A DNA stretch of 64,000 nt from Aquitalea sp. LB_tupeE (GCF_013391415.1 NZ_JACAXB010000026.1:124001-188000), one strand, 5' to 3'. Numbered from the stretch's first letter, positions 45,614-53,802 are shown. Numbers and translations are program-made. Notes: generated by a model not told the origin, from the sequence alone.

Positions 45614-46489
45614 TCAAGGGCGTGATGGCAAGGGGATGAACTCGGTTTCGCCCGGCACCGGGGCAAAGCGTCCTTGCTGCCAATCGTCCCTGGCCTGACG
45701 GATGCGCTCCATTCGGGTGGAGACGAAGTTCCAGTCCAGAATGCGGTGGGCATCGGGTGTGGGCCCGGCCAGCAAGGCGAATCGGCTAGGTTCGTGCGCG
45801 GTCAGCCGCAGCGGAGTTGCCGTGTCCGGTAGCAGGCCCAGTTCTCCACGGGCCAGGTTTTCTTCGCCCAGGCTGAGGCTGCCACTGGCCAGATAAATGC
45901 CCCGCTCGGCAAAACCCGGTGGAATCTCCAGCGTCGCCCCTGTATCCATGTCTACCACCGCATACAGTGCGTCACCGGGAAAGGCCACAGGCGAACTGTG
46001 GCCCCAGGCATGGCCCACGACCAGTTGTATCCGGCTGCCATCCTGTTGCCATGACGGCAGTGCGGCGCGGTCATAGTGGATGAAGGCCGGTTCGCATTCT
46101 TCCCGCGCCACCGGCAAGGCCAGCCACAATTGCAGACCTTCTACCGGCGTGCCATTGCTGCGGATGTCCTCTGGTATGCGCTCGGAATGCACAATGCCGC
46201 GCCCGGCAATCATCAGGTTGGCCGCGCCCGGCTCAATACGCTGCACGCTGCCCAGGCTGTCACGGTGCATCAGCGCGCCGCTGAACAGATAGGTGAGGGT
46301 GGCCAGGCCGATATGCGGGTGTGGCCGTACATCGTTATCGCGTTGATCCAGATTGAAATGCGCGGGGCCCATGTGGTCCAGAAAAATGAAAGGACCAATA
46401 TGCCGGGCAGCGCGGCTGGGCAGCAGGCGGCGCACCGGAAAGCCGATATCGCTGATTTTGGCGCTGATGCGTTCACTCCATGTGCTCAT
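45614..46489 (-). CDS. Pirin-family protein (first of a tandem pair by position)
   Basis: A 291-residue bicupin. The N-terminal cupin has the metal-binding set HPHIGLATLTYLFSG and the later H-R-D-S / His-Ser-Glu stretch (GRGIVHSERIPED). Pirins bind Fe; some have quercetinase activity and others regulate partner proteins. The start at 46489 opens MSTWSERI and has GGAG upstream. It follows the second pirin gene by 61 bp on the same strand, so they form an operon. Confidence 0.9.
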   Translation of the reverse strand: MSTWSERISAKISDIGFPVRRLLPSRAARHIGPFIFLDHMGPAHFNLDQRDNDVRPHPHIGLATLTYLFSGALMHRDSLGSVQRIEPGAANLMIAGRGIVHSERIPEDIRSNGTPVEGLQLWLALPVAREECEPAFIHYDRAALPSWQQDGSRIQLVVGHAWGHSSPVAFPGDALYAVVDMDTGATLEIPPGFAERGIYLASGSLSLGEENLARGELGLLPDTATPLRLTAHEPSRFALLAGPTPDAHRILDWNFVSTRMERIRQARDDWQQGRFAPVPGETEFIPLPSRP

Positions 46490-46550
46490 CTTGCAGGCTC
46501 CTGGCTTAAAAAGACGGGGAGCGCTGTCCCCGTCTGGTGACACGGTTATT

Positions 46551-47405
46551 TCAGAATCGGCCGTTGCGGAAGTCGTCAGCCGCTGCTTCCAGTTCGGCGC
46601 GGGTATTCATCACGAACGGGCCCCACTGGGCAATCGGCTCGTTCAAGGGCTTGCCTGCCACCAGCAGGAAGCGGGCGGCTTCGTGGCTGCTCACCCGGAT
46701 ACCTGCAGCATTGGCGTCGTTGGCCAAAATGGCCATCTGGCGCTGTTTGACAGCTTGCCCGTGACTGCCGGCTTCCAGCTCACCCTGATAAACATACAAG
46801 AAAGCATTATGGCCTGCCGGGATATGCAGGAATTCTTCTTGTCCGGCAGCCAGATGTACGTCCAGATACAGTGGTTCGGTATCCGGGCGCTGGATGGCGG
46901 CAAGCTGTTCGCCTACTTGTCCGGCAATGAGGCGCAACTGGCTGCCATGCTCGGTTTGCTGTTCCGGAATGTCCACCGAGGGAATGTCGCGATACCACGG
47001 TGCGATCATCTTGTTCTTGGCCGGCAGGTTCACCCACAGCTGGAAGCCGTGCATCAAACCATCTTGTTGCTCCGGTAGTTCGGAGTGAATCAGGCCGCGC
47101 CCGGCGGTCATCCACTGTACGCCGCCCGGTCCAAGCAGGCCTTCCTGTCCGGTGCTGTCGCGGTGACGCATGCGGCCATCCAGCATGTAGGTGACGGTTT
47201 CAAAGCCACGGTGCGGGTGATCCGGGAAGCCGGCGATATAGTCATCCGGATTGTCGGAACGGAATTCATCCAGCATCAGGAAGGGGTCCAGCCGACGTTG
47301 CAGGTCGTGCGTCAGTACCCGTAGCAGGCGGACACCGGCGCCGTCCGAAACCTCCATGCCATTGACCAGGCGTTCCACTTCGCGGCTGATGGTGTGTGTG
47401 CTCAT
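46551..47405 (-). CDS. Pirin-family protein (promoter-proximal)
   Basis: A 284-residue pirin. Metal-binding motifs: FPDHPHRGFETVTYMLDG, MRHRDSTGQEGLL and TAGRGLIHSELP, all intact. The C-terminal half is the second cupin with the ASHEAARFLLVAGKPLNEP-type ending common in YhaK/Pir proteins. The start at 47405 follows AAGGAGATGCAAG. It is divergent from a LysR gene across about 125 bp, and that regulator is the likely controller of both pirins. Its sequence is clearly diverged from the downstream pirin, so the duplication is old. Confidence 0.92.
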   Translation of the reverse strand: MSTHTISREVERLVNGMEVSDGAGVRLLRVLTHDLQRRLDPFLMLDEFRSDNPDDYIAGFPDHPHRGFETVTYMLDGRMRHRDSTGQEGLLGPGGVQWMTAGRGLIHSELPEQQDGLMHGFQLWVNLPAKNKMIAPWYRDIPSVDIPEQQTEHGSQLRLIAGQVGEQLAAIQRPDTEPLYLDVHLAAGQEEFLHIPAGHNAFLYVYQGELEAGSHGQAVKQRQMAILANDANAAGIRVSSHEAARFLLVAGKPLNEPIAQWGPFVMNTRAELEAAADDFRNGRF

Positions 47406-47530
47406 CTTGCATCTCCTTGTCGGGCCGGCGTTGTGATGGCCTGGCCGTTGATCATGGCTTGCATTATTGCAGTGGAAATTTGGATAAAAAAGCGCAAAAA
47501 TCAGCATTAATCAATCGAAAAATCAAATAT

Positions 47531-48451
47531 ATGAAACAAGCCAGAACCACCTTGGAACAATGGCAGGTTTTGCAATGCATTGTCAGTGAGGGCGGTTTTG
47601 CCCAGGCGGCCAAGGCCATGCATCGCAGTCAGTCATCGGTGAGCTATATGGTGGCGCAGTTACAGGAGCAGCTGGGTGTGGCCTTGCTGCAAGCACAAGG
47701 GCGGCGCATGGTGCTGACCCCTGCTGGCGAGGTGCTGCTGCGCGATGCGCAAAATGTGCTGGCGGCTTCGTTGCGGCTGGAGGAGAAGGCGCGCTCCTTG
47801 CTGCAAGGCTGGGAGGCCGAAGTGCGGCTGGCGGTGGACAGCCTGTTTCCCACCCCGGCGCTGTTGCCCGCGCTGGGGCAGTTTGCCAGTCATTGCCCCA
47901 GTACCCGCCTGCAAATGCACGAAGTGGTGATGTCCGGTGCGGATGATGCCCTGCACGGCCAGCAAGTGGAGCTGGCTGTGGCGGGGCGGGTGCCGCAGGG
48001 TTTTCTGGGCGACTGGCTGCTGGAGGCCGAATTTGTTGCCTGTGCCGCGCCGGATCACCCCTTGCATCACCTGGGAAGGTCACTGGAGATGGAAGACTTG
48101 CAACAACATGTGCAAGTGGTATTGCGCGATTCCGGCCAGCGCCAACCGCGTGATGAAGGCTGGCTGGGTGCCTGGCAGCGCTGGACTGTGTCGCAGCCGG
48201 AAACGGCCATTGCCGCGGTGGAGCAGGGTTTTGCCTTTGGCTGGCTGGCCTGGCATCGCATTGCCGCTGCGGTGGCGGCAGGCAGATTGCGGCCACTGCC
48301 GCTGGCGCATGGCGGTTTGCGCAAGGCCGCCTTGTACCTGGTGCTGGCCGACCCGTCGCAGGCCGGGCCCGCTACCTTGCAGCTGGCCGACTGCCTGCGG
48401 GCCGAAGCTGTGCGCTGGCGGGAGGCGTATCAACCGTATCAGCCTGCCTGA
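47531..48451 (+). CDS. LysR-family regulator divergent from the pirins
   Basis: A 306-residue LysR protein. The N-terminal HTH reads LEQWQVLQCIVSEGGFAQAAKAMHRSQSSVSYMVAQLQEQLG; the effector domain follows at about 90-300. The start at 47531 is the first Met that precedes the conserved HTH with no extra residues. It ends at a shared, bidirectional terminator with the convergent GntR gene. The divergent position suggests control of the pirin operon. Confidence 0.9.
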   Translation: MKQARTTLEQWQVLQCIVSEGGFAQAAKAMHRSQSSVSYMVAQLQEQLGVALLQAQGRRMVLTPAGEVLLRDAQNVLAASLRLEEKARSLLQGWEAEVRLAVDSLFPTPALLPALGQFASHCPSTRLQMHEVVMSGADDALHGQQVELAVAGRVPQGFLGDWLLEAEFVACAAPDHPLHHLGRSLEMEDLQQHVQVVLRDSGQRQPRDEGWLGAWQRWTVSQPETAIAAVEQGFAFGWLAWHRIAAAVAAGRLRPLPLAHGGLRKAALYLVLADPSQAGPATLQLADCLRAEAVRWREAYQPYQPA

Positions 48452-48458
48452 AAGCAAA

Positions 48459-48483
48459 ACGACCAGCGCAAGGCTGGTCGTTT
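48459..48483. terminator. Bidirectional terminator between the LysR and GntR genes
   Basis: ACGACCAGC (48459-48467) pairs perfectly with GCTGGTCGT (48473-48481) around GCAAG. T residues follow on the plus strand and an A-rich run precedes, so both convergent genes can use it. Confidence 0.85.
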
Positions 48484-48504
48484 GTGGCAGTACCGCAGGC
48501 AGAA

Positions 48505-49176
48505 TCAATGGCCTTGCTGGCCTTGCAGATAGTGTTCCAGCGCATGACCGGCCGACAGGATGTGAAAGCGGATGAACTCGGCCGCTTCTTCCGCTGCGCC
48601 TTGCTTGCATAATTCCAGCAGGCGGGTGTGTTCCTCGTGGGCGCGTTCCATGGTGCGGGTGAACAGAATCTGCATGCGGGTGTAGCGGTCGGTCTTGTTG
48701 TGCAGTTGTTCAATCAGCGCCAGCGTGTTGGGGCGCTTGGCCGCGCGGTACAGGGCCAGGTGAAAGCGGGAGTTGAGTTCGCCCCAGTGGCGGACATCAT
48801 TCTTTTGCAGTGCCAGCTCGAATTCGTGCAGGGTTTGCTCCGCCAGCACGATGTCGGCCGGAGTCTGACAGGGAATGGATGCCTTCAGCACCGCACTTTC
48901 CAGCATGGCACGGATTTCCAGCAGTTCCAGCACGTCTTCCAGCGACAGCTTGGAGACCACGGCACCCTTGTGGTCGATGATCTGGATCAGTCCTTCGGCT
49001 TCCAGCTGGCGCAGGGCTTCACGTACCGGCACCCGGCTGACGCCGTATTCGTTGGATAGGGCTTCCTGGCGCAATTGCTGGCCATCAACAAACTCACCGG
49101 AGAGTAGGCGCTGGCGAAGCGATTCGGTTACGGCACTGGTCAGCGTCTGGCGCTTGATCGGCTGCAGGGTAGTCAT
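48505..49176 (-). CDS. GntR-family (FCD) transcriptional regulator
   Basis: A 223-residue repressor-type regulator. The winged helix covers residues 10-75 (SNEYGVSRVPVREALRQLEAEGLIQIIDHKGAVVS), and the all-helical FCD ligand domain covers about 85-215 with metal-binding candidates in HEFELAL, NSRFHLALYRAAK and EHTRLLEL. Such proteins respond to organic acids. It is not adjacent to a metabolic gene. A palindrome overlapping its promoter suggests autoregulation. Confidence 0.9.
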   Translation of the reverse strand: MTTLQPIKRQTLTSAVTESLRQRLLSGEFVDGQQLRQEALSNEYGVSRVPVREALRQLEAEGLIQIIDHKGAVVSKLSLEDVLELLEIRAMLESAVLKASIPCQTPADIVLAEQTLHEFELALQKNDVRHWGELNSRFHLALYRAAKRPNTLALIEQLHNKTDRYTRMQILFTRTMERAHEEHTRLLELCKQGAAEEAAEFIRFHILSAGHALEHYLQGQQGH

Positions 49177-49223
49177 GGTTTTTTAGGATCTGTCAGTCAA
49201 TCGGATAAATGCAAATGGATTCG

Positions 49224-49251
49224 ATTATACGGTGCTTCCATTGTCAGACAA
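49224..49251 (-). promoter_or_regulatory. Promoter of the GntR gene with overlapping palindromic operator
   Basis: On the minus strand TTGTCT (-35, 49251-49246), 16 bases, TATAAT (-10, 49229-49224). The -35 is embedded in the perfect palindrome TTGTCAGACAA (49241-49251), which matches the TTGTC-N-GACAA type of FCD-GntR operators. Repressor binding would block RNA polymerase. Confidence 0.6.
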
Positions 49252-49307
49252 GAGGGGATCGCGATGCTTTTTGTCGCAAAAGTGAAAGATTTTGCCAAAC
49301 GGAAAAG

Positions 49308-49333
49308 AAAAACCCGGCCGAAGCCGGGTTTTT
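49308..49333 (-). terminator. Terminator of the tRNA operon
   Basis: AAAAACCCGGC (49308-49318) and GCCGGGTTTTT (49323-49333) form a perfect 11-bp stem with a CGAA tetraloop, giving a T-tract on either strand. It follows the last tRNA gene by about ten bases. Confidence 0.9.
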
Positions 49334-49343
49334 CTTGTAAGAC

Positions 49344-49420
49344 TGGGGTGGATGATGGGGCTCGAACCCACGACAACAGGAATCACAATCCTGGACTCTA
49401 CCAACTGAGCTACATCCACC
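49344..49420 (-). tRNA. tRNA-His (GTG), distal copy
   Basis: Full cloverleaf on the minus strand: acceptor GTGGATG/CATCCAC, anticodon GTG in the loop of stem CAGGA/TCCTG, TTCGAGC T-arm. The histidine-specific extra G at -1 (49420) and C discriminator are present, and CCA is encoded. Confidence 0.95.
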
Positions 49421-49469
49421 GCCGAAGCGGGTTGACTTGCCAGCCATGAGCTGACCGTCTGAAAGAGGG

Positions 49470-49546
49470 TGGGGTGGATGATGGGGCTCGAACCCACGAC
49501 AACAGGAATCACAATCCTGGACTCTACCAACTGAGCTACATCCACC
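49470..49546 (-). tRNA. tRNA-His (GTG), proximal copy
   Basis: Identical in sequence to the distal tRNA-His, with G-1 and encoded CCA. The two copies are 49 bp apart, and flanking bases outside the tRNA differ. A duplication of the tRNA gene itself. Confidence 0.95.
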
Positions 49547-49616
49547 ACAGGGTACTGCATTCTACTACCACAGCCAGTTACTACAAAAGCTGAGGTTACT
49601 GCAAAAACTGGGATAC

Positions 49617-49693
49617 TGGCGCGCCCGACAGGAATCGAACCTGTAACCCCCGGCTTAGAAGGCCGGTGCTCTATCCAGTTGAGCTACGGGCAC
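49617..49693 (-). tRNA. tRNA-Arg (TCT)
   Basis: Acceptor GTGCCCG/CGGGCGC (one T-G pair), anticodon TCT in the loop CTTCTAA, T-arm GGTTCGATTCC. G discriminator and CCA are encoded. Reads the AGA/AGG arginine codons. Confidence 0.95.
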
Positions 49694-49712
49694 TCACTTA
49701 TCGGGCTTTGTC

Positions 49713-49789
49713 TGGTCGGGGCGGCGGGATTCGAACTCGCGACCCCCTGATCCCAAATCAGGTGCGCTACCAGGCTGCGCTACGCCCCG
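49713..49789 (-). tRNA. tRNA-Pro (TGG)
   Basis: Acceptor CGGGGCG/CGCCCCG, anticodon TGG in the loop TTTGGGA, T-arm AGTTCGAATCC, A discriminator and encoded CCA. First gene of the tRNA operon, 16 bases from its promoter. Confidence 0.95.
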
Positions 49790-49804
49790 ACGACAGAGAC
49801 CGCA

Positions 49805-49833
49805 ACTATACGGATAGCCCTCTTTTCTGTCAA
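49805..49833 (-). promoter_or_regulatory. Sigma-70 promoter of the tRNA operon
   Basis: TTGACA (-35, 49833-49828), exactly 17 bases, TATAGT (-10, 49810-49805) on the minus strand, reading into tRNA-Pro. Confidence 0.85.
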
Positions 49834-50050
49834 CACCGTAGTGCAATCTTTTTTGCAGGGCGTTCTGCCCGGCTATGTTGTAAGCGACATCCGGCTGTCC
49901 CTGTGCCATGACTAACTTCATGATAAATAGATGCTTATTCTGTGAATTTTGCTTTACGTGAAATTATTCCTAATGTATTTTTGTAGTTTCGTAAAAAGCC
50001 AAAAAATGAGAAAATTGCCGCCTCTTTTCAAGTTCCATACGGAATCAGGC

Positions 50051-50902
50051 ATGGCGGCGCAACTCATTGATGGTAAGGCAGTAGCAGAACAACTCATCGC
50101 CAAGGTAGGCGAAGGGGTAAAACAGCGTGTGGCGGCAGGTAAGCGCGCCCCCGCGCTGGCAGTGATCCTGGTGGGCAACGACCCGGCTTCCAGTGTTTAT
50201 GTAGGTAGCAAGAAGCGTTCTTGCGAAAAGGCTGGTATTCGTTCGGTTGCTTACGACCTGCCGGCCGAAACCAGCCAGCAGGAATTGCTGGACATCATTG
50301 ACACCCTGAATGCCGATGCAACGGTAGACGGCATTCTGGTTCAACTGCCACTGCCCAAGCAGATCGATCCGCAAGCCGTGATCGAACGCATCGACCCCAA
50401 AAAGGACGTTGATGGCTTCCATCCCTATAATATGGGGCGTCTGGCCATCAAGATGCCGCTGCTGCGTCCGTGCACGCCGCGTGGCGTGATGACCCTGCTG
50501 GAAGAATACGGCATCGACCCCAAGGGCAAGAAGGCAGTGATTGTTGGCGCTTCCAATATTGTGGGTCGCCCGCAGGCCCTGGAAATGCTGTTGGCGCGTG
50601 CCACGGTGACTGTGTGCCACAGTGCCACTGCCGACCTGGCACATGAAGTGGCCCAGGCTGACATCGTGGTGGCTGCCGTTGGTATCCCTGGCTTCATCAA
50701 GGGTGAGTGGATCAAGCCCGGTGCCGTGGTGATTGATGTGGGCATCAACCGCCTGGATACCGGCAAGCTGGCTGGCGATGTGGAATTTACCACCGCTGCC
50801 GAGCGCGCCAGTTTCATCACCCCGGTGCCGGGCGGTGTCGGTCCGATGACCGTGGCAACGCTGTTGCAGAATACGCTGGATTCGGCCAATCTGAACGCCT
50901 GA
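50051..50902 (+). CDS. folD: Bifunctional methylene-THF dehydrogenase / methenyl-THF cyclohydrolase
   Basis: A 283-residue cytoplasmic enzyme of one-carbon metabolism that oxidises 5,10-methylene-THF with NADP+ and hydrolyses the methenyl product to 10-formyl-THF. Key features are [16 protein letters not shown] (Lys in the active site), [22 protein letters not shown], the dinucleotide motif [12 protein letters not shown] and [13 protein letters not shown]. The start at 50051 begins the conserved MAAQLIDGK; the frame extends 34 codons upstream without homology. The gene is followed by its own terminator and then purU, which acts on 10-formyl-THF. Confidence 0.96.
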   Translation: MAAQLIDGKAVAEQLIAKVGEGVKQRVAAGKRAPALAVILVGNDPASSVYVGSKKRSCEKAGIRSVAYDLPAETSQQELLDIIDTLNADATVDGILVQLPLPKQIDPQAVIERIDPKKDVDGFHPYNMGRLAIKMPLLRPCTPRGVMTLLEEYGIDPKGKKAVIVGASNIVGRPQALEMLLARATVTVCHSATADLAHEVAQADIVVAAVGIPGFIKGEWIKPGAVVIDVGINRLDTGKLAGDVEFTTAAERASFITPVPGGVGPMTVATLLQNTLDSANLNA

Positions 50903-50921
50903 TTCCATTATTGGCAACCAG

Positions 50922-50973
50922 CGCCACAGGCTGCAGGGGTAATCATCCCTGCTGCGTGTGGCGTTTGTCTTTT
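50922..50973 (+). terminator. Terminator after folD
   Basis: An extended hairpin with CGCCACA (50922-50928) pairing TGTGGCG (50957-50963) and an inner GCAGGG/CCCTGC, followed by TTTGTCTTTT. Two internal mismatches. Separates folD from purU. Confidence 0.75.
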
Positions 50974-51057
50974 GCCAGATGGTGACGGCGAAGCGGAATG
51001 GGCAAGTGACAGCCGCAAGGCTGCCGTTGATCATGTAATGACAAAGAGACTGTAATA

Positions 51058-51921
51058 ATGAGCAATACCCGACAATCGGCCACACTGCTGATCAGTGCGC
51101 CGGACAAGAAGGGCCTGGTAGCGGCCCTGGCCAATTTCCTGATGACATACAACGCCAACATCATGCATGCGGACCAGCATCAGGATACCAGTGAAAACCT
51201 GTTCCTGATGCGTATCCAGTGGGAGCTGGACGGCTTTACCCTGCCGATGGATGCCTTTGCTGCTGCGTTTCAGCCGATTGCGGCCGAACACAACATGACC
51301 TGGAAGGTTTCCCTGTCCAGCCGCAAGCCGCGCATGGCCATTTTCGTGTCCAAGTATGAACACTGCCTGGTGGATTTGCTGCACCGCTGGCGTATTGGCG
51401 AGCTGAACTGCGATATTCCGCTGGTGATTTCCAACCATGAAGACTGCCGTCGTCTGGTTGAATTCAACGGCATTCCCTTCCATGTTGTCCCGGTGAAGCG
51501 CGAGAACAAGGTCGAGGCCGAGGCCGAACAGTTCCGCCTGCTGGAAGAAGCGGGTGCCGATTTCATCGTACTGGCGCGTTACATGCAGGTATTGTCCGGC
51601 GAGTTCGTCAAGCGCTATCCGGACCGCGTCATCAACATCCACCACAGCTTCCTGCCGGCATTTGACGGCGCCAAGCCTTATCACCGCGCTTTTGCCCGCG
51701 GCGTGAAGCTGATTGGTGCCACCAGCCATTACGTGACGGAAGATCTGGACGAAGGCCCGATCATCGAGCAGGAAGTCACCCGTATTTCACACCGTGACGA
51801 TGTGGAAGACCTGATCCAGAAAGGCCGCGACCTGGAGAAAGTAGTGCTGTCGCGTGCGGTGCGCTGGCATGTTGACGACCGCATCCTGTCTTACAGCAAC
51901 AAAACCGTTGTTTTTGACTGA
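51058..51921 (+). CDS. purU: Formyltetrahydrofolate deformylase
   Basis: A 287-residue cytoplasmic enzyme that hydrolyses 10-formyl-THF to formate and THF, balancing the C1 pool. An N-terminal ACT domain (residues 5-85, SATLLISAPDKKGLVAALANFL) is the regulatory part. The formyltransferase-fold catalytic domain contains VINIHHSFLPAFDGAKPY and GATSHYVTEDLDEGPIIEQ with the Asn-His-Asp triad. It follows folD, the enzyme that makes its substrate. A small membrane protein gene starts nine bases after its stop. Confidence 0.95.
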   Translation: MSNTRQSATLLISAPDKKGLVAALANFLMTYNANIMHADQHQDTSENLFLMRIQWELDGFTLPMDAFAAAFQPIAAEHNMTWKVSLSSRKPRMAIFVSKYEHCLVDLLHRWRIGELNCDIPLVISNHEDCRRLVEFNGIPFHVVPVKRENKVEAEAEQFRLLEEAGADFIVLARYMQVLSGEFVKRYPDRVINIHHSFLPAFDGAKPYHRAFARGVKLIGATSHYVTEDLDEGPIIEQEVTRISHRDDVEDLIQKGRDLEKVVLSRAVRWHVDDRILSYSNKTVVFD

Positions 51922-51930
51922 GCCGGCATC

Positions 51931-52536
51931 ATGCACCGTCTGATTGATGATTTGCTGGGGCTGCTGCGTTTCCGGGTGGGGCCGCTGGAGCAATACCAGT
52001 ACCCGCGCTGGATGCCAGCCTTGTTGCTGACGGTACTCGGGCTGGTTGCCAGCGGCGGCACCGGTGAGCTGGGCAATAACGTGCTTGGCCGCATGCTGTT
52101 CATGCTGCTGTTTACCTGGCTGGAAACCTTGCTGTTCACCCAGTTCATCACGGTGTGGCTGCGCTTGGCCAAGTGGCGGCCCGAAGGTTCGCTGTTCGGC
52201 CTGATCGTGCTGTGCAACAGCTTGCAGTTTGTCGAGCCGCTGACCAGCTGGCTGCCGGATGACGCCGCTCTAGGTGCTGACCTGGCGCTGTCTTTGCTGA
52301 CCATCGCCCTGATGGTGAACAGCATGGCGGTGGTGTCCGGCGTTGGCCGGGTGCGCGTGCTGTTGGGGGTGATGCTGTTTGCTCCGGTGGCCATGCTGAC
52401 ACTGGCCATGAGCTTGCAGCTGGCCAGCAGCATGGGCTGGGTGACCATTCCGCAGGACATGCTCAGCGCCGTGGGTGAGGTCTCGGCTCCGGCTGACAGC
52501 GCGCCTGCAGGCGGCAAGAGCAGTAGCGATTTGTAA
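51931..52536 (+). CDS. Inner membrane protein of unknown function
   Basis: A 201-residue hydrophobic protein with about five membrane segments (MPALLLTVLGLVASGG, FMLLFTWLETLLFTQFI, LFGLIVLCNSLQFVEPL, ALSLLTIALMVNSMAVVSGV, LLGVMLFAPVAMLTLAMSLQL) and a short polar C-terminal tail rich in Ser and Gly. I do not recognise the family; Yip1-like topology is one possibility. It begins nine bases after purU, so it is co-transcribed with it. Confidence 0.75.
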   Translation: MHRLIDDLLGLLRFRVGPLEQYQYPRWMPALLLTVLGLVASGGTGELGNNVLGRMLFMLLFTWLETLLFTQFITVWLRLAKWRPEGSLFGLIVLCNSLQFVEPLTSWLPDDAALGADLALSLLTIALMVNSMAVVSGVGRVRVLLGVMLFAPVAMLTLAMSLQLASSMGWVTIPQDMLSAVGEVSAPADSAPAGGKSSSDL

Positions 52537-52550
52537 TACGCAGCAGCGTA

Positions 52551-52598
52551 TTTGTCAGCAGCCTGGGCTGCCCACGGGCAGCCCAGGCTGCTGACAAA
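52551..52598. repeat. 23-bp perfect inverted repeat
   Basis: Arms 52551-52573 and 52576-52598 are perfectly complementary around a two-base centre AC. The inner core is GGGCTGCCC/GGGCAGCCC. On the plus strand it could end the purU operon, but no T-tract follows. Confidence 0.85.
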
Positions 52599-52622
52599 GT
52601 GATTTGCTGCGATTTCAGCGGA

Positions 52623-52643
52623 CCCGGCAAAGCCGGGCCTTTT
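52623..52643 (+). terminator. Short terminator-like hairpin
   Basis: CCCGGC (52623-52628) with GCCGGG (52632-52637) and an AAA loop, followed by CCTTTT. Likely terminator of the purU/membrane protein transcript. Confidence 0.65.
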
Positions 52644-52692
52644 GATGAAGTGACTGATTCCGCAGCCTTCCCATCTATTCCCTATTCCCCCG

Positions 52693-52736
52693 CCCTTACC
52701 CTGTAAGGGAGCCTCGCTTTCTGAAAGGAAAGCGAG
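52693..52736. repeat. Two adjacent small hairpins
   Basis: CCCTTAC/GTAAGGG (52693-52709, loop CCT) and CTCGCTTTC/GAAAGCGAG (52713-52736, six-base loop) lie only three bases apart. Purpose unknown. Confidence 0.8.
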
Positions 52737-52747
52737 AAGGGGTTGCC

Positions 52748-52783
52748 AGCGACAAGGGCTGCCCATGGGCAGCCCTTGTCGCT
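52748..52783. repeat. 17-bp perfect inverted repeat
   Basis: AGCGACAAGGGCTGCCC (52748-52764) and its exact complement (52767-52783) around AT. It shares the nine-base core GGGCTGCCC/GGGCAGCCC with the repeat at 52551-52598, but the outer arms differ. Confidence 0.85.
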
Positions 52784-52804
52784 ATATGCGGCGCATGGCC
52801 CGCT

Positions 52805-53161
52805 TCAGGGTTCTTCGCTGGCCGGTGCCGCCAGCAACTGTTGTAGTACCTGGTTGATGGCGTGGCGCTGCATGGGGCTGTGCAGTTGGCCGTGATACTG
52901 GCCATTCACAAACAGCAGCAAGGTGGGCAGGTGGAAAATTTCAAAGGCATGGGCCAAGGCCATGCTTGCTTGCACATCGACATAGGCCAGTTGTTGCAGG
53001 CCGTCGGGTTGCCATGTCTCCAGTAGCTGGTGCCAGGCGTGGCAAGCAGAGCAGCCCGGCTGGCCAAACAGCACCAGGGTATTGCCGGGCAGGGCAGCCA
53101 GTGTGTGATGAAAACCGAATTCGTCCAGCTGAAGCCAGCGGGCGCTGTCCGTGCCGGACAT
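52805..53161 (-). CDS. Thioredoxin-fold protein with CSAC motif
   Basis: A 118-residue cytoplasmic protein. The thioredoxin fold is seen in NTLVLFGQPGCSACHAWHQLL (active site CSAC in place of CGPC), VDVQASMALAHAFEIFHLPTLLLFVNG (the cis-Pro is the HLPT Pro) and the C-terminal helix. No signal peptide is present. Probably a redox or scaffold protein; the changed dipeptide between the cysteines should shift its redox potential. It is downstream of the Nudix gene by six bases. Confidence 0.8.
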   Translation of the reverse strand: MSGTDSARWLQLDEFGFHHTLAALPGNTLVLFGQPGCSACHAWHQLLETWQPDGLQQLAYVDVQASMALAHAFEIFHLPTLLLFVNGQYHGQLHSPMQRHAINQVLQQLLAAPASEEP

Positions 53162-53167
53162 GGTGGC

Positions 53168-53641
53168 TCAGTCTACCTTGGCGATATAGCGTGCCAGGCC
53201 CAGAATGGCACGTAATGCCTGGCCTTTGGCGGTTTCTTCATTACGCAGGCGGGCGTAGCGGCGCAGGATGGCGCGGCTTTCCACGAACAGGTCCAGCTCG
53301 GTGTCTGGTGAGGAAACCAGCGCAATCCGTTCGATTTCGCCTTGCGGGCGTGCCTGGCCCTGCGCAATGCACAGGTAAACCTTGTGGGCATTGTGCGGGG
53401 TGATGTGGTCGAACAGGTAGAGCATGGAGTTGATGCGCAGCCCGGTTTCCTCGCGGATTTCGCGAATCAGCGCCTGGGAGCGTAACTCTCCCCGATTGGC
53501 CTTGCCTCCCGGCAGGTTGTAGCGGCTGCCACGCGCAGCGGTAACCAGAACGCCGTCGGGCAATTCGATAATGGCGGTGGCACGTCGTGCCAGATCAGCC
53601 GGCAGGCGTTGATCGGGCTTTTTGTCGTCCTGATTTCTCAT
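53168..53641 (-). CDS. Nudix hydrolase
   Basis: A 157-residue pyrophosphohydrolase. The Nudix box is GGKANRGELRSQALIREIREETG, matching G-x5-E-x7-REUxEExG, so catalysis is expected. The substrate, some nucleoside diphosphate derivative, is not predictable. The ATG at 53641 is used; the frame starts ten codons upstream at TTG. The ribosome-binding site is weak in both cases. It is co-transcribed with the thioredoxin-like gene. Confidence 0.88.
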   Translation of the reverse strand: MRNQDDKKPDQRLPADLARRATAIIELPDGVLVTAARGSRYNLPGGKANRGELRSQALIREIREETGLRINSMLYLFDHITPHNAHKVYLCIAQGQARPQGEIERIALVSSPDTELDLFVESRAILRRYARLRNEETAKGQALRAILGLARYIAKVD

Positions 53642-53802
53642 GCGTCTCGATATAACAGATACGGGCCGCAAATGGCGGCCCAGTTCTGTCGACTATTCTA
53701 ATGGAAGCCCTTGGCCGGGACAAACAGTCAATGTGTCTTTATGCCTGTCCTGGACGATTTGATGGCATGTACTGCCATGCATCCAGAAAACCCCCACATT
53801 GC

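Noticed and set aside
49225-49560. 111-codon protein frame across the tRNA-His genes
   Set aside because: Its repeated peptide DVAQLVESRIVIPVVVGSSP is a translation of the tRNA sequences and is a common false annotation.
49344-49789. Integration site of a genomic island at the tRNA operon
   Set aside because: All four tRNA genes are intact and single-length, no partial 3' tRNA copy was found in the window, and no integrase is present.
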